A DNA stretch of 62,461 bases from Myxococcales bacterium (GCA_007135085.1 SLJM01000199.1:1-62461), one strand, 5' to 3'; shown: positions 27,700 to 36,542, counted from the first letter of the stretch. Made by a program: numbers and translations. The notes: generated by a model not told the origin, from the sequence alone.

Positions 27700-27880
27700 G
27701 GCGATATTCCTCGATTGGGCGCAGGAGCCGACAGCCCGAAGTGTTGGGATAATGCGCGCCACTTGCTAGTAATTCCTCCCCTCGATACCGTCAAGAATAC
27801 CTCGCCGATTCATGTCGGCGTGCTTACCCTTTTTGCTCCCACCCCCAACCGGTGAGTCTTCGAGCCCCGACGAGGCCCCC

Positions 27881-28621
27881 ATGACCAAAACAGATGCCCC
27901 AACCCTGCCTTCAGATGTGGAAATACAGCCCTCGCCCACCGGCTATGATCTGCCCGTGAGCAAACCTGGGTTGACCGATCTGGAGCGCCCCACCAGCCTG
28001 ATCGTGGGCGGCCTGCTGGGACTTTACGCCCTCAAACGCCGCGATCTGGTGGGCCTCTTCGCCGCCGGTGTGGGACTGGGCATGGCCTATCGAGGAGCCC
28101 AGCAAAATAACCTCCTCAACGGTGGCTGGCTCAAACGTCTGCTCAATACGGGCAACCGCCAACTGGTCCCCTTCGAGCGTCAGCTCATCATCGACTGCCC
28201 GCCACAGGAGACCTACCAATTCTTTCGGCAGCCCGATAATCTGGCCGTCTATCTGCCTCATATCCGAGACGTACGAGTCCTCGATAAGACACGGTCGTTC
28301 TGGAAATTGGTCTTGACCGAAAAGCTCAACCTCGAGTGGACCGCCGAGCTCGTCGAGGACGAGCCGAATCGCCTTTTGGCCTGGCGTGTCTGCGAGGCAT
28401 CGGACCTCTACCATGAGGGCTGGGTGCGCTTTGAGCCCCTGCGGGCCGGTCAATCCACCCGTGTGACCACCCGGGTTTATCTGATGGCCCCTGGAGGCCG
28501 CGCCGGAGCACGCCTGGTGGAGTGGCTCGAGGAGCTGCCCCTTCGCTATTTCTCACGAGATCTCCAGCGCCTTCGCACCGTCCTGGAGTCCCAATCGCCA
28601 CAATACGACAGGGCACCATGA
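27881..28621 (+). CDS. SRPBCC (polyketide cyclase/START-like) protein with N-terminal DUF2892-like hairpin
   Basis: 246 residues from the ATG at 27881; an upstream in-frame start adds non-conserved sequence. After about 30 residues comes a DUF2892-like hydrophobic hairpin (ERPTSLIVGGLLGLYAL, then LVGLFAAGVGLGMAYRG). The rest is an SRPBCC helix-grip fold (IIDCPPQETYQFFRQPDNLAVYLPH and the late WVRFEPL strand). Such proteins bind hydrophobic ligands in a central cavity and are membrane-tethered in this form. The ATGA overlap with the HAD gene suggests coupled translation. The ligand is unknown. Confidence 0.85.
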   Translation: MTKTDAPTLPSDVEIQPSPTGYDLPVSKPGLTDLERPTSLIVGGLLGLYALKRRDLVGLFAAGVGLGMAYRGAQQNNLLNGGWLKRLLNTGNRQLVPFERQLIIDCPPQETYQFFRQPDNLAVYLPHIRDVRVLDKTRSFWKLVLTEKLNLEWTAELVEDEPNRLLAWRVCEASDLYHEGWVRFEPLRAGQSTRVTTRVYLMAPGGRAGARLVEWLEELPLRYFSRDLQRLRTVLESQSPQYDRAP

Positions 28622-29301
28622 GTTCTGAACACAAGGCACAGCCCGCCGCCTTTTTCGATCTTGACCGCACCCTCATCAGCATCAACAGCGCGTTTACCTA
28701 CGCCCGCTACGAGCGCCGCCGCGGCCGGCTATCGTTATTTACATTCCTGCGCGCCTCCCTGTGGATGGGGCTGTATCACCTGTCGATCGTCGATATTGAA
28801 AAAGCCTTCGCCCGCGCCGTGGAGGCCTATCGCGGGGTCCACACCGACGAATTGATGAAACTGACTCGCCAATTCTTCCACGAAGAGGTGATCAACACCA
28901 TTCAACCTGGCGCCAGACAGGTACTGCAGACCCATCGCGATCAAAACCACCCCCTCGTATTGCTCACCGCAAGCTCCCCCTATATGTCGAAATTGGCGGC
29001 CCAGACCTGGGACCTCGATGACTGGCTATGCAACCAATTCCCCACCGACGACCAGGGCTTTTTGCGGGGAACTTTCGAGCCCCCCCTATGCTACGGTCCG
29101 GGAAAGGTTCACAGAGCACGGCGGTGGGCCGAGCAAAACCAGATCGATCTGGAGGAATCCTATTTTTATACGGATTCTTTCTCCGATCTACCCATGTTGG
29201 AAGTGGTGCGATATCCAAGGGTGATCAATCCGGACCCACGGCTTCGCCGGGCCGCTATTCGACGGGGGTGGCCCATCGAGGATTGGTCGGACCGGAGTTA
29301 A
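28618..29301 (+). CDS. HAD-superfamily IB phosphatase (SerB-like)
   Basis: 227 residues from an ATG that overlaps the previous stop by 4 bases. HAD motif I is AFFDLDRTLIS, motif II is VLLTASSP, the Lys of motif III lies in GKVHRARRW, and motif IV is YFYTDSFSDLPML. The class is the IB hydrolases that use a small helical cap. It resembles the phosphoserine phosphatase / PlsC-associated phosphatases that act on lipid or amino-acid phosphates; which substrate applies is not clear. It is paired with a lipid-binding SRPBCC protein upstream, which makes a lipid-phosphate substrate a fair guess (inference). It converges on the response regulator gene, with 3 bases between stops. Confidence 0.88.
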   Translation: MSSEHKAQPAAFFDLDRTLISINSAFTYARYERRRGRLSLFTFLRASLWMGLYHLSIVDIEKAFARAVEAYRGVHTDELMKLTRQFFHEEVINTIQPGARQVLQTHRDQNHPLVLLTASSPYMSKLAAQTWDLDDWLCNQFPTDDQGFLRGTFEPPLCYGPGKVHRARRWAEQNQIDLEESYFYTDSFSDLPMLEVVRYPRVINPDPRLRRAAIRRGWPIEDWSDRS

Positions 29302-29304
29302 TTT

Positions 29305-29820
29305 TTACACTTCTACGTCCACATCGACGGTCACGATCTGGGGACAGACCACGGCTTCGATGGGCGGACTTGCAAGGCTCTCGTCGACGGCGTGGAGAAA
29401 ATGGTCCACGTCAAAGGGCTTACTGACCACTTCGACCGCTCCCAGCCGCCGAGCTTCCCGGTGAATCTCCTCGTCCTTAATCCCCGTGACCAACATCACC
29501 GGCGGTCGGCACGGTGATTCACGCATCCCCATCAACAGATCGAGCCCCGAGAATTTCGGCATATTGATATCGGCGATGATCAGATCCGGCCGCTCCAGAT
29601 CACTCTGATAGACATCGGCCACCGCCAGGTATTTGAGGGCCTCCATGCCGTCGGCGAGCTCCACGATCTCGAACCCCTCCGAGCTCAGCAGCATAGCCAT
29701 CAACTCCCGAATTCGCTCGTCGTCTTCGACCAGCAGAATCCAGCGTTTCCCCAGTTTGGTTCGCTCCCCCACGCGCTCCCTTTCTCTACGGCCTTCTCCA
29801 CGCACCTGTCCCGTGCTCAT
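29305..29820 (-). CDS. Single-domain response regulator
   Basis: 171 residues with GAGGAG 9 bases ahead of the ATG. After a short Arg/Lys-rich leader (about 1-25), a complete receiver domain follows: WILLVEDDERIRE (acid pocket), LIIADINMP (phospho-acceptor Asp), MLVTG and VVSKPFD (conserved Lys). No output domain follows, only a 30-residue tail ending in alternating Val/Asp. It is likely a phosphate relay or a binding switch in a multistep signal chain. No kinase lies beside it; candidates are the kinases at 40.0-42.2 kb and 44.8-46.6 kb. Confidence 0.9.
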   Translation of the reverse strand: MSTGQVRGEGRRERERVGERTKLGKRWILLVEDDERIRELMAMLLSSEGFEIVELADGMEALKYLAVADVYQSDLERPDLIIADINMPKFSGLDLLMGMRESPCRPPVMLVTGIKDEEIHREARRLGAVEVVSKPFDVDHFLHAVDESLASPPIEAVVCPQIVTVDVDVEV

Positions 29821-30190
29821 GGCCTGTCGTCTCCTCAGCTCAATCGGCTTGATTGCTCTTCACACACGTCGAATTGTCCTAGCTTGTCCTGCCATCGTAA
29901 CAGGTGATCAAATAAAAGTCTTCCCCTCCGGATCGGATTTCACAAAGAAGGCCTGTACCAGAATGAACTCCTCTTTCGATGGGCTCTCTATAAAGGTGTA
30001 CACCCAACAATTTTCTAGAACCCCCTACTTCCCGAACCATCACTGCCATCTGTGACTCACCCAGTTCCACTCCCCCAGATTTCTCTCTTCCTCCCCTATT
30101 CTTCACCCCACAAGGACTGATTCTTGCAGGTCTCTCTTCCCGACAGGTCGATAGTGACTGCTTCAACTTGGCTCATCGGGAGAGAAAAAC
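29821..30190. other. Intergenic region between response regulator and Crp-like gene
   Basis: 370 bases without a gene. The only clear element is a 10-bp perfect palindrome GGTGTACACC at 29995-30004. A pyrimidine-rich stretch precedes the Crp-like gene, and GGGAG occurs just before its ATG. The palindrome could be an operator for the two divergent genes, but nothing else supports this. Confidence 0.35.
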
Positions 30191-30907
30191 ATGGATAAAC
30201 TCAAGGCGCTGACCGAACTCGATCTCTTCCATGGCCTTAATCCCTCAATATTAGAGCCAGTTTCCCGCTTTTTCATCCCTCGCCGATACGAGCGAAACCA
30301 GACGATCTGGCGCGAGGGGTACGAGGCGGTCACCTTCGTCTTTATCGTCGAGGGGTATGTCAAAATTGCGAAAAGGCGTAATGACGGCGGAGAGTTGATC
30401 GTGGGGATCTTCGGCGAAGACGAGGTCATCGGCCATATGAGCGTCTATCGCCAGGAGCGCTATCCCGCCTCGGCTTATGCGCTGGGCGAGACGACCACCC
30501 TGGAGATTCATCGCTCCCACTTCCAGCAATTTCTCAACGAGCACCCTCCTCTGTTGCGGGCATTATTCAAGCACCTGACCCATTGGAATACCCGGATGGT
30601 CCAGCGCCTCCACGAGATCGCCGTCCTCCGAACCGAGCAGCGTCTGGCGATGATTTTTCAAGAATTAGCACTCGTCGCCGGCCGTCGTGTCCGCCTTGAA
30701 AATGGTGAGATGGGAGTGCATATCGCCCTTCCCCTGAGTCGATCAGATATTGCAGATCTGATAAACGTGCGCACCGAAACGGCGATTCGCCATATGAGCA
30801 AATGGAATCGAACCGGTCCGGTGCGCACTGAATCTCGGGGGTTTACCATCGTCGACCGAGAAAACCTCGAGAGATTGGCCTCCGGTGATAATGAAGCCGC
30901 CGCCTAA
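30191..30907 (+). CDS. Crp/Fnr-family transcription regulator
   Basis: 238 residues. A cyclic-nucleotide-binding beta-roll fills about residues 20-130 (LFHGLNPSIL, VTFVFIVEGYVKIAK, GELIVGIFGEDEVIGHMS), followed by the long dimer helix. The C-terminal winged helix-turn-helix has LSRSDIADLINVRTETAIRHMSKW, with the recognition helix in VRTETAIRHMSKW, and a terminal wing. No N-terminal Cys cluster, so it is not an Fnr oxygen sensor. Ligand and targets are unknown; the neighbouring redox cluster is a plausible target. It is convergent with the periplasmic-protein gene, and the shared terminator sits between them. Confidence 0.93.
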   Translation: MDKLKALTELDLFHGLNPSILEPVSRFFIPRRYERNQTIWREGYEAVTFVFIVEGYVKIAKRRNDGGELIVGIFGEDEVIGHMSVYRQERYPASAYALGETTTLEIHRSHFQQFLNEHPPLLRALFKHLTHWNTRMVQRLHEIAVLRTEQRLAMIFQELALVAGRRVRLENGEMGVHIALPLSRSDIADLINVRTETAIRHMSKWNRTGPVRTESRGFTIVDRENLERLASGDNEAAA

Positions 30908-30913
30908 AACAAA

Positions 30914-30933
30914 CGCCGCCCCCCCGGGCGGCG
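30914..30933 (-). terminator. Rho-independent terminator for the leftward redox operon
   Basis: An 8-bp stem CGCCGCCC/GGGCGGCG with a CCCC loop. On the minus strand the stem is followed by TTTGTTTT, a usable T-run. It lies just past the stop of the last gene of the redox operon and partly runs into the stop of the Crp-like gene. Confidence 0.75.
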
Positions 30934-30957
30934 AGCAGGTCACGACCTGAAGACTTC

Positions 30958-31872
30958 TCAGGCCGTGCCGTCGGCCTCTTTATCATCTGCCCTGGCTTCC
31001 GGCTCGGCCCTGCGGATGCGCACCACCAGCAACAACACATAGGCGATGGTCCCCCACCCGGCGGCAAGGAGCGAGTTGGCGGCGATAATTAACCACCAGG
31101 GAGCGGCGTCGCGACCGGCCCACAGCGCACGATCGTAGCCTCCCTCTTCCACCACCACACCCCAGGGGACGTCGACGACCAGCGATATAGTCCCGAAAGA
31201 ATCATGCCCGTCCACCTGAACGCGCATCTCCACATTCCCCTCTTCATCGCCGGGATACCCTTTGGGAAATTCCTCGATGACCACCCCGTCGTCACCGGTC
31301 ATCGTGAAGTCTCCGTGAAATCCGATATCACCAAAATATCGAAGCACGTAGAACTGAACACTCGCAAAGGCGACGGGCTCGGTGCCATCCGGGGTCAACT
31401 GCATGAAGGTGGCGTGAATGGCATGCTCCTCTTCATCGAAAGATATATCGAGAGTTCCATCTTTGACCTCAATGGTCTCCTTCAATGACCCCAGATCCGG
31501 GTGCTCGGCACGGACAGTGAAGGTGCTCAAGCCCTCTTCGTTCATCCCTATCGGATCGTTGGCCTCCATCGTCACCTGAGCTCTGCCTTCTTCATCGGTG
31601 ACGGCCGTGCCCAATTGCTGCTCTCCCGCCTCAGCATCGATGAAGAAATGGATCTCCACGTTTTCCACGGGAAGTGTGCCCTCATCCTTCCAATCCACAG
31701 TCAACGTCGCCTCAATTTGGCGCTCCACGTTGACCACATGCTCATAGGTCAGCTCCAGTTGGCCTTCCACGTCTTCTGCAGCGGCACTGGCAGCGGGGAC
31801 TGCCCACAAAAGGACCGTACAGACGATGAGCACGCACAGATTGACTGGTCGTCGCATTGTCTTTTTACTCAT
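30958..31872 (-). CDS. Periplasmic beta-rich protein with C-terminal membrane anchor
   Basis: 304 residues. Signal peptide at the start (LCVLIVCTVLLWAVPAASA). The periplasmic part has repeated Ig-like beta segments: VNVERQIEATLTVDW, VENVEIHFFIDAEAGE, TVRAEHPDLGSL. One membrane helix near the end (LIIAANSLLAAGWGTIAYVLL) leaves a short cytoplasmic acidic tail. It is the last gene of the redox operon and overlaps the NrfD-type gene by 8 bases. It probably stabilises or docks partners to that complex; no redox motif is seen. I know no family name. Confidence 0.75.
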   Translation of the reverse strand: MSKKTMRRPVNLCVLIVCTVLLWAVPAASAAAEDVEGQLELTYEHVVNVERQIEATLTVDWKDEGTLPVENVEIHFFIDAEAGEQQLGTAVTDEEGRAQVTMEANDPIGMNEEGLSTFTVRAEHPDLGSLKETIEVKDGTLDISFDEEEHAIHATFMQLTPDGTEPVAFASVQFYVLRYFGDIGFHGDFTMTGDDGVVIEEFPKGYPGDEEGNVEMRVQVDGHDSFGTISLVVDVPWGVVVEEGGYDRALWAGRDAAPWWLIIAANSLLAAGWGTIAYVLLLVVRIRRAEPEARADDKEADGTA

Positions 31873-33247
31873 GATCCTGTCTCCCGTGCTGCTCTACCAT
31901 CAATTCGAAGGCCTGCCGGCCCTGCTCGTCTTTTTCGTCGGTCTCTTCAAATCTGCCCTGGGAGATGTCGCGAATCGGGAGGACCGGAAAGATCCGGGCC
32001 ATGACCGTAATGGCCAGCAATGCCCCGGCCATAATCCCCGCCGTTACCGCTATCTCCTCCCAGGTGGGGTTGTACACATGCCAATCGGAGGGAACGATCT
32101 GAACCGGACTGAGCGTATTGCCCATCGGTGGCATCACGACTGCAAAGCGCTTGGCCCAGTGGGCGATGACCACCGCCACGGCCAGGACGGTCAACACCCC
32201 TGGCGTTCGCCCCTTTTTGAAGATCGGTACCAGGGCGGGCAAGATGATCCCCACCACAATGGCGCCCCAGAAAACCAGGCTATATTCGCCGATGAATAAC
32301 ATCTCTAAGAGAGCGCCCTTCTTCTCGCTCATCTTGTAGGCGGGCACCAAAAACTCGCTGATATTGAAATAGAGATAGACCAGCGACAGCAGCACCAGCA
32401 GCTTACCCGAATAGTCGAAATGCTTGTCCGTCAGATATCTGTGGTAGCCGTAGGCTTTGCGCAGCACAAACATGGCCACGATCACACAGGCCACGCCGGC
32501 CACAAAGGCTCCAGACACGAAATAGGCGCCGAAGGCGGTGCTGTCCCAGCCCGGGCGGTGGGTCACTGCGAACAGCCAGGACGTCACAGTGTGGATCGCC
32601 ACCGCCACGGGGATGACCAAAATAATGAGGAACTTCTCCGCTCTGTGGAGTAACGCTTTTTGACGCGGCGTGTCCTGCCAGTTGAGGGCCAAGACACGGT
32701 AGAGTTTCTTCTTCCATTTAGGGATGTCTTGCAGCTGATCGCGGCAATAGGCCAGATCGGGGATCATGGGCACGTAGAGCAGGAGGAGGCCAATGACCAG
32801 ATAGGTATTGACCACCAAAACATCCCATATAATCGGCGATTGGAGCCGGCCGCTGGCGAAGACCTGCCACAGCCGTTCCGGTCGGCCCATGTCGGCGATG
32901 ATGGCCACTGCGGCGAAGAGGATGGCCCCCACGGCGATCAGTTCGGCGATGCGCGTCAAGGGCCGGCGAAACTCGAAATTCGTCAGCTTGAGGATCGATG
33001 AGAAGATGGCGCCCACCAGGCTGACGGCCACGAGGAAGACAAATAGAGCGATGTAGATGCCCCAACTGTAGATATCGTTCATTCCGGTGACCACCAGCCC
33101 CTGGCGAACCTGTTGGCCGTAAGCAAAAGCTGCCACTGCCATGATGGCGAGGAGGAAGAGGACCCAGACGATACCCTTCCAGCCCATCCCCTGGCGAAGA
33201 GGTCGAAGACCGTCGTCGATGATTTTTTGTCTTATTTCTTCATTCAT
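31865..33247 (-). CDS. NrfD/PsrC-type integral membrane quinone-binding subunit
   Basis: 460 residues with about 10 hydrophobic helices. Features of the NrfD/PsrC/ActC family include VTGMNDIYSWGIYIALFVF near the first helices, MGRPERLWQ, TPRQKALLHRAEKFLI, and HWAKRFAVVMPP in the last half. It resembles the larger, ActC-like branch rather than short DmsC. The subunit exchanges electrons between quinol and a partner Fe-S protein. It is encoded directly after the Fe-S gene with an ATGA overlap. No molybdopterin catalytic subunit is in the cluster. Confidence 0.88.
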   Translation of the reverse strand: MNEEIRQKIIDDGLRPLRQGMGWKGIVWVLFLLAIMAVAAFAYGQQVRQGLVVTGMNDIYSWGIYIALFVFLVAVSLVGAIFSSILKLTNFEFRRPLTRIAELIAVGAILFAAVAIIADMGRPERLWQVFASGRLQSPIIWDVLVVNTYLVIGLLLLYVPMIPDLAYCRDQLQDIPKWKKKLYRVLALNWQDTPRQKALLHRAEKFLIILVIPVAVAIHTVTSWLFAVTHRPGWDSTAFGAYFVSGAFVAGVACVIVAMFVLRKAYGYHRYLTDKHFDYSGKLLVLLSLVYLYFNISEFLVPAYKMSEKKGALLEMLFIGEYSLVFWGAIVVGIILPALVPIFKKGRTPGVLTVLAVAVVIAHWAKRFAVVMPPMGNTLSPVQIVPSDWHVYNPTWEEIAVTAGIMAGALLAITVMARIFPVLPIRDISQGRFEETDEKDEQGRQAFELMVEQHGRQDHE

Positions 33248-34326
33248 TGTTCACCACCTTCGCTCTCCGAAGAGCCGTGGTCGGACGGCCTCCGCTCCAA
33301 GCGGTATTCCTCCATGAACTCCCTGGCCTCCTCATAGTTTTCGAGGCCCCGCTCGAAAGGAAATTGCTTGTTTCGCGCCGGCAAATAATAAACCCGAGGC
33401 CGCGTCCCCAGGCTCTCCAAGAAGCGATAGCCACCTCGCTCCTGAAGGAGGGTGCTCAACCGTTCGACCTGGTTGCCGTTGGTGACCACATCCTGGTTTC
33501 GATCCCCGAAATAGATGACACCGTTTGGACAGGCAGGCACGCAGTGGGGCAGCTTCCCGGCCCGAACCATGTCGGGGCAGAAGTCGCATTTGTCGACGGT
33601 TCCCTTCTTCTTGGGCAGGCTGGTCTCCGGCGAGTATTCCATGGACTCCTCGCTGCCCAGCGGCTCGTTCCAGTTGAAGACCCGAGCGTTATATGGGCAG
33701 GCGGCCATGCAAAACCGACAGCCGATACATTTTTCGTTGTCGATAGCCACAATCCCGTCGCCACGTTTGAAGGTGGCGTCCACGGGACAGACCTTCGTGC
33801 ACGGCGGGTTGTCACATTGGAAGCAGAGCTGGGGCATCCAATAATTATGGGAGAGCCGATCGTCGACATCGCCCATCTTATTGACCCGGAGATACTCCTG
33901 GTCGGGGCGCAGCCCGTGGGCTTTTTGACAATCCTCGACGCATCGGCGGGCGTTTCGGCACCTCGCCAGATCGATGACCATCACAAAGCTCATTCCCTCC
34001 ACGCCCCTGCGCAGCTCCTCGTTGTCGGTGACCGGATCGGCAGTGTGGCAGATCGCTTCTGCTTTGACCTCCACCAGTTGACCGTCTTCATTGTACAGCC
34101 GCACCGTCCTCGGCGATGAACTCTCATGAGAGTGGTCACCGCCCCCGGCCGACGGCTCCTCCATATCTCCGCACCCGGTGGTCAAGCCAACCATCGCCGC
34201 CGCCCCGGCCATGGCGCCGTAGCGCAAAAAATCACGGCGCGAGCGCCCTTTTTCATCTTTGCTACCGCCGCCGTGGCCGCTCCCTCCGCATGATTGTTCA
34301 CAATTGGATAATTTCTCACTGCTCAT
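33244..34326 (-). CDS. Tat-exported ferredoxin-type four-cluster Fe-S protein
   Basis: 360 residues. A Tat signal (SRRDFLRYGAMAGAAAMVG) precedes a Cys-containing start of the mature part. Three complete Fe-S motifs are present: CFQCDNPPCTKVCP, CIGCRFCMAACP, and a pair CDFC...CVPACP. The first motif reads CRNARRCVEDC, where the usual CXXC second Cys is Ala, so the first cluster may be 3Fe-4S or differently ligated. It resembles PsrB/NrfC/ActB-type electron-transfer subunits. It should sit on the periplasmic side, next to the NrfD-type membrane subunit. It is in a leftward operon of six genes. Confidence 0.9.
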   Translation of the reverse strand: MSSEKLSNCEQSCGGSGHGGGSKDEKGRSRRDFLRYGAMAGAAAMVGLTTGCGDMEEPSAGGGDHSHESSSPRTVRLYNEDGQLVEVKAEAICHTADPVTDNEELRRGVEGMSFVMVIDLARCRNARRCVEDCQKAHGLRPDQEYLRVNKMGDVDDRLSHNYWMPQLCFQCDNPPCTKVCPVDATFKRGDGIVAIDNEKCIGCRFCMAACPYNARVFNWNEPLGSEESMEYSPETSLPKKKGTVDKCDFCPDMVRAGKLPHCVPACPNGVIYFGDRNQDVVTNGNQVERLSTLLQERGGYRFLESLGTRPRVYYLPARNKQFPFERGLENYEEAREFMEEYRLERRPSDHGSSESEGGEQ

Positions 34327-34363
34327 CGAATTACTCCTGTCGACGGGGCTCCCAAAGGGGTTA

Positions 34364-34387
34364 CGCCCGAGGCAAATACCCCGGGCG
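34364..34387 (-). other. Stem-loop between DUF5777 and Fe-S genes
   Basis: CGCCCG and CGGGCG pair, extended by GG/CC across one mismatch. There is no T-run, so it may act as an RNA-processing or attenuation hairpin within the operon. It lies in the 69-base gap upstream of the Fe-S gene. Confidence 0.4.
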
Positions 34388-34395
34388 AAGAGGGC

Positions 34396-35343
34396 CTAAA
34401 GCCGGTAATCTCGGGTCATATTAAACCCTAGGAAAACCGTCCCATCCGTCAGGCTATGGGGGTTGTAGACGTAGATGTCGTTTCTCAAGATCCCAATGGT
34501 CGAGGACAAGAAGACCTGGAAGGCGTGGCCCGTGGTCAGCATCTCTGCTCCCAGTCCCAGGAGGGGTTTGGAACGGGCCGCCGCTTCGCTCGGGTAGGCC
34601 CAGGACAACAACTGCCCCTGCCCCATCTCGAATACCAACGCCATCCGGCTGGTCAGCCCCACTCGCCCGATAAGCGTCAACGCCAGGTTGTCGTGCCGAT
34701 AGCCATTTTGCCTATTGACGAGGTTGAAGTGGGTAAAGCTCGCCGTGGCCTGCAGGGACAAACGCTCGTGAAACTTCCGGGCCACCATCAACTCGTGGAG
34801 GTAACCAAAGCGATGTGAGAATTTGTCGAAATTCTCCGACGGGCCTGCTCGCATGGTCGTCTGGCCATAATAGGACAGCGACACGGGCATTCCGCCCGGT
34901 GTGGTCTGACGCAGTAGGATCACCTTGGCGTTCAAATCCTGCTGGGTGCCCATCTTCGTGGATCCAACGCCCAGCTGAACCCGATCATGGATTCCAAACT
35001 TCAGGGCCAGCCGAATATTGGCCGGCGCATAGATCCCAAAGAGGTTGCTCGAGTCGGTGCCCAGCTCGCCCATGCGATGTTGGATATTGAACCCCCACCT
35101 CTTGTGCCCCAATTGCTCGATGGTCTGGCTCGTGATGAGCACACTTTCGTTAAAGGTGTCGACCACGGGCATATTGTCGTCGAAGGTGGGCGGCTCATCG
35201 GAGAGATAGGCCGCGTATTCATCGCCCCACTCACCCCAATCTTCCTCCTCTTCTTCGTCCGCCATCACTGTGGCCGGGAAAACCAGGATCGCCGCGAGTA
35301 AACTCATGCTTATGAGATAAGAAAAAGGTTTCAGACAGGTCAT
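34396..35343 (-). CDS. DUF5777-like outer-membrane beta-barrel protein
   Basis: 315 residues from the ATG at 35343 with GGGAG upstream; an upstream start adds non-conserved sequence. A signal peptide (ISMSLLAAILVFPATVMA) is followed by an acidic segment (DEEEEEDWGEWGDEY). Alternating amphipathic strands fill the rest, for example WGFNIQHRMGELG, NIRLALKFGIHDRVQLGVG, FSHRFGYLHELMVARKFHER. Proteins of the DUF5777 family are found beside cytochrome c and quinol-oxidising genes. The role is unknown; it may form an outer-membrane porin-like component or anchor. It is in the middle of the redox operon. Confidence 0.75.
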   Translation of the reverse strand: MTCLKPFSYLISMSLLAAILVFPATVMADEEEEEDWGEWGDEYAAYLSDEPPTFDDNMPVVDTFNESVLITSQTIEQLGHKRWGFNIQHRMGELGTDSSNLFGIYAPANIRLALKFGIHDRVQLGVGSTKMGTQQDLNAKVILLRQTTPGGMPVSLSYYGQTTMRAGPSENFDKFSHRFGYLHELMVARKFHERLSLQATASFTHFNLVNRQNGYRHDNLALTLIGRVGLTSRMALVFEMGQGQLLSWAYPSEAAARSKPLLGLGAEMLTTGHAFQVFLSSTIGILRNDIYVYNPHSLTDGTVFLGFNMTRDYRL

Positions 35344-35354
35344 AACGTCTCCCT

Positions 35355-35738
35355 CTAGTTGTCTTGAGCACCCTGGGCGATCCATCCCAGCACGGTGTTG
35401 AGATCATCCTGTGGCAGCACCCCCGCCGGCGGCATGGGTCGCGCCGAATCGGTCATGCGCTGATACAAGATGCTGTCTTGCGGGTTGTCCACGTCGACCT
35501 GCTCAAAGTCGTGCAGGTCGTTATAGGCCTGCTCAGCGGTCAACACAGGGGGAACCCCACCCTCTCCATGACAACCGGCAACGACGCAATTGGCCTCGAA
35601 GATTGGCACCACATCTTCGCTAAGGGAGATGGGATCCATCTCATCGAAGTCGGGTATCTCCGTTGGTTCCTCGTAGTCGTAGACGCAGGCTGCGAAGAGC
35701 AACAGCATCGCCGGGATTATGAGCTTCAATGCTTTCAT
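35355..35738 (-). CDS. Small lipoprotein with CX4CH haem-like motif
   Basis: 127 residues from the ATG at 35738, which gives a lipobox AAC after LIIPAMLLLF; an upstream start would bury the signal. The mature part has ANCVVAGCHGEGG, a Cys-X4-Cys-His motif where standard c-type cytochromes have CX2CH, then MTDSARPMPPAGVLP with a Met that could be the distal haem ligand, and GWIAQGAQ at the end. The overall pattern fits the small planctomycete-type cytochrome-like proteins seen in this group. Whether haem is attached to a CX4CH motif is uncertain. It is 11 bases ahead of the barrel gene in the operon. Confidence 0.75.
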   Translation of the reverse strand: MKALKLIIPAMLLLFAACVYDYEEPTEIPDFDEMDPISLSEDVVPIFEANCVVAGCHGEGGVPPVLTAEQAYNDLHDFEQVDVDNPQDSILYQRMTDSARPMPPAGVLPQDDLNTVLGWIAQGAQDN

Positions 35739-36040
35739 CGTCCTCAACCTCCGTATTGGAGTAATGCTTTTTTGGTTCTTGAGATCGACCGCTGCCGACT
35801 CATGCTCGCCGGGGAGGCTTTGCAAAGGGCGTTCCGTAGAATCGATGGGAAGCCAAAAGACGTCGCACCCTGGCCCGGAGCACCGCTAAAGCCCTGTCTT
35901 CATGACCAAATGACCGGAGACTTCCGCGGTAAATTCTCGCCCTTCATTTCATCGTTCTGACTGAACGTGCAGGACTGCAAGACAGGGTCAAAGATTGTCG
36001 CAGTTCTGCGAAACCACCGGTCGCCAGCGGGCAGAGAAAA

Positions 36041-36076
36041 ACGGCCCCGACGCTTTCATCAAAGCGTCGGGGCCGT
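36041..36076 (-). terminator. Strong terminator after the cytochrome c gene
   Basis: A perfect 16-bp stem: ACGGCCCCGACGCTTT and its complement, with a CATC loop. On the minus strand it is followed by TTTTCTCTG. It lies 25 bases past the cytochrome c stop and may separate it from the lipoprotein gene downstream, or allow partial read-through to the rest of the operon. Confidence 0.85.
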
Positions 36077-36101
36077 CGATTTGCAGGGAATCCAAAGACT
36101 C

Positions 36102-36542
36102 TTATTCAAGGGTCTCCACATACCTGATGATCTGCCAGATCTGAGGATCTGTGAGATCGCCGCTGAAAGCGGGCATATCGTCTTTGCCTTCCTTGATCAT
36201 GAAAAATAAAACTCCCTCGGGAAGCGCCTTGAATGCCTCATCCGTAAAATCGCCGGGGAAGTCATCCAACCCATCGGCGTCGGGTCCATCCCCCTGGCCA
36301 TTGTCTCCGTGACAGGATTGGCAATTGCGCTCATAGGAGGTCTTGCCCTGGGCAATATTCTGGTCGTTTGCTTCCACGGGGTTCTCAATATTTTTTACCG
36401 GTGGTGGAATCCTCCAACCGTCGGTGGGATCGTAATTATCGGGCTTCTCCGGCCGGTCGGCAAAGACCAACACGCTCATGGAGAGCACGAGGGTCATGGT
36501 TATGAAGAAGACCAGTGTATTTCCAATCTTGAGACTTCTCAT
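36102..36542 (-). CDS. Small c-type cytochrome
   Basis: 146 residues from the ATG at 36542, 6 bases after AGGAGG; a GTG one codon upstream is too close to the ribosome site. An N-terminal signal (LVFFITMTLVLSMSVLVFA) sends it to the periplasm. The haem motif is CQSCHG (CX2CH) and the likely axial Met is in DDMPAFSGDL, with IIRYVETL as the terminal helix. A class I cytochrome c electron carrier. It is the first gene of the leftward redox unit, with a sigma-54-type promoter ahead of it, and is followed by a strong terminator. Confidence 0.92.
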   Translation of the reverse strand: MRSLKIGNTLVFFITMTLVLSMSVLVFADRPEKPDNYDPTDGWRIPPPVKNIENPVEANDQNIAQGKTSYERNCQSCHGDNGQGDGPDADGLDDFPGDFTDEAFKALPEGVLFFMIKEGKDDMPAFSGDLTDPQIWQIIRYVETLE

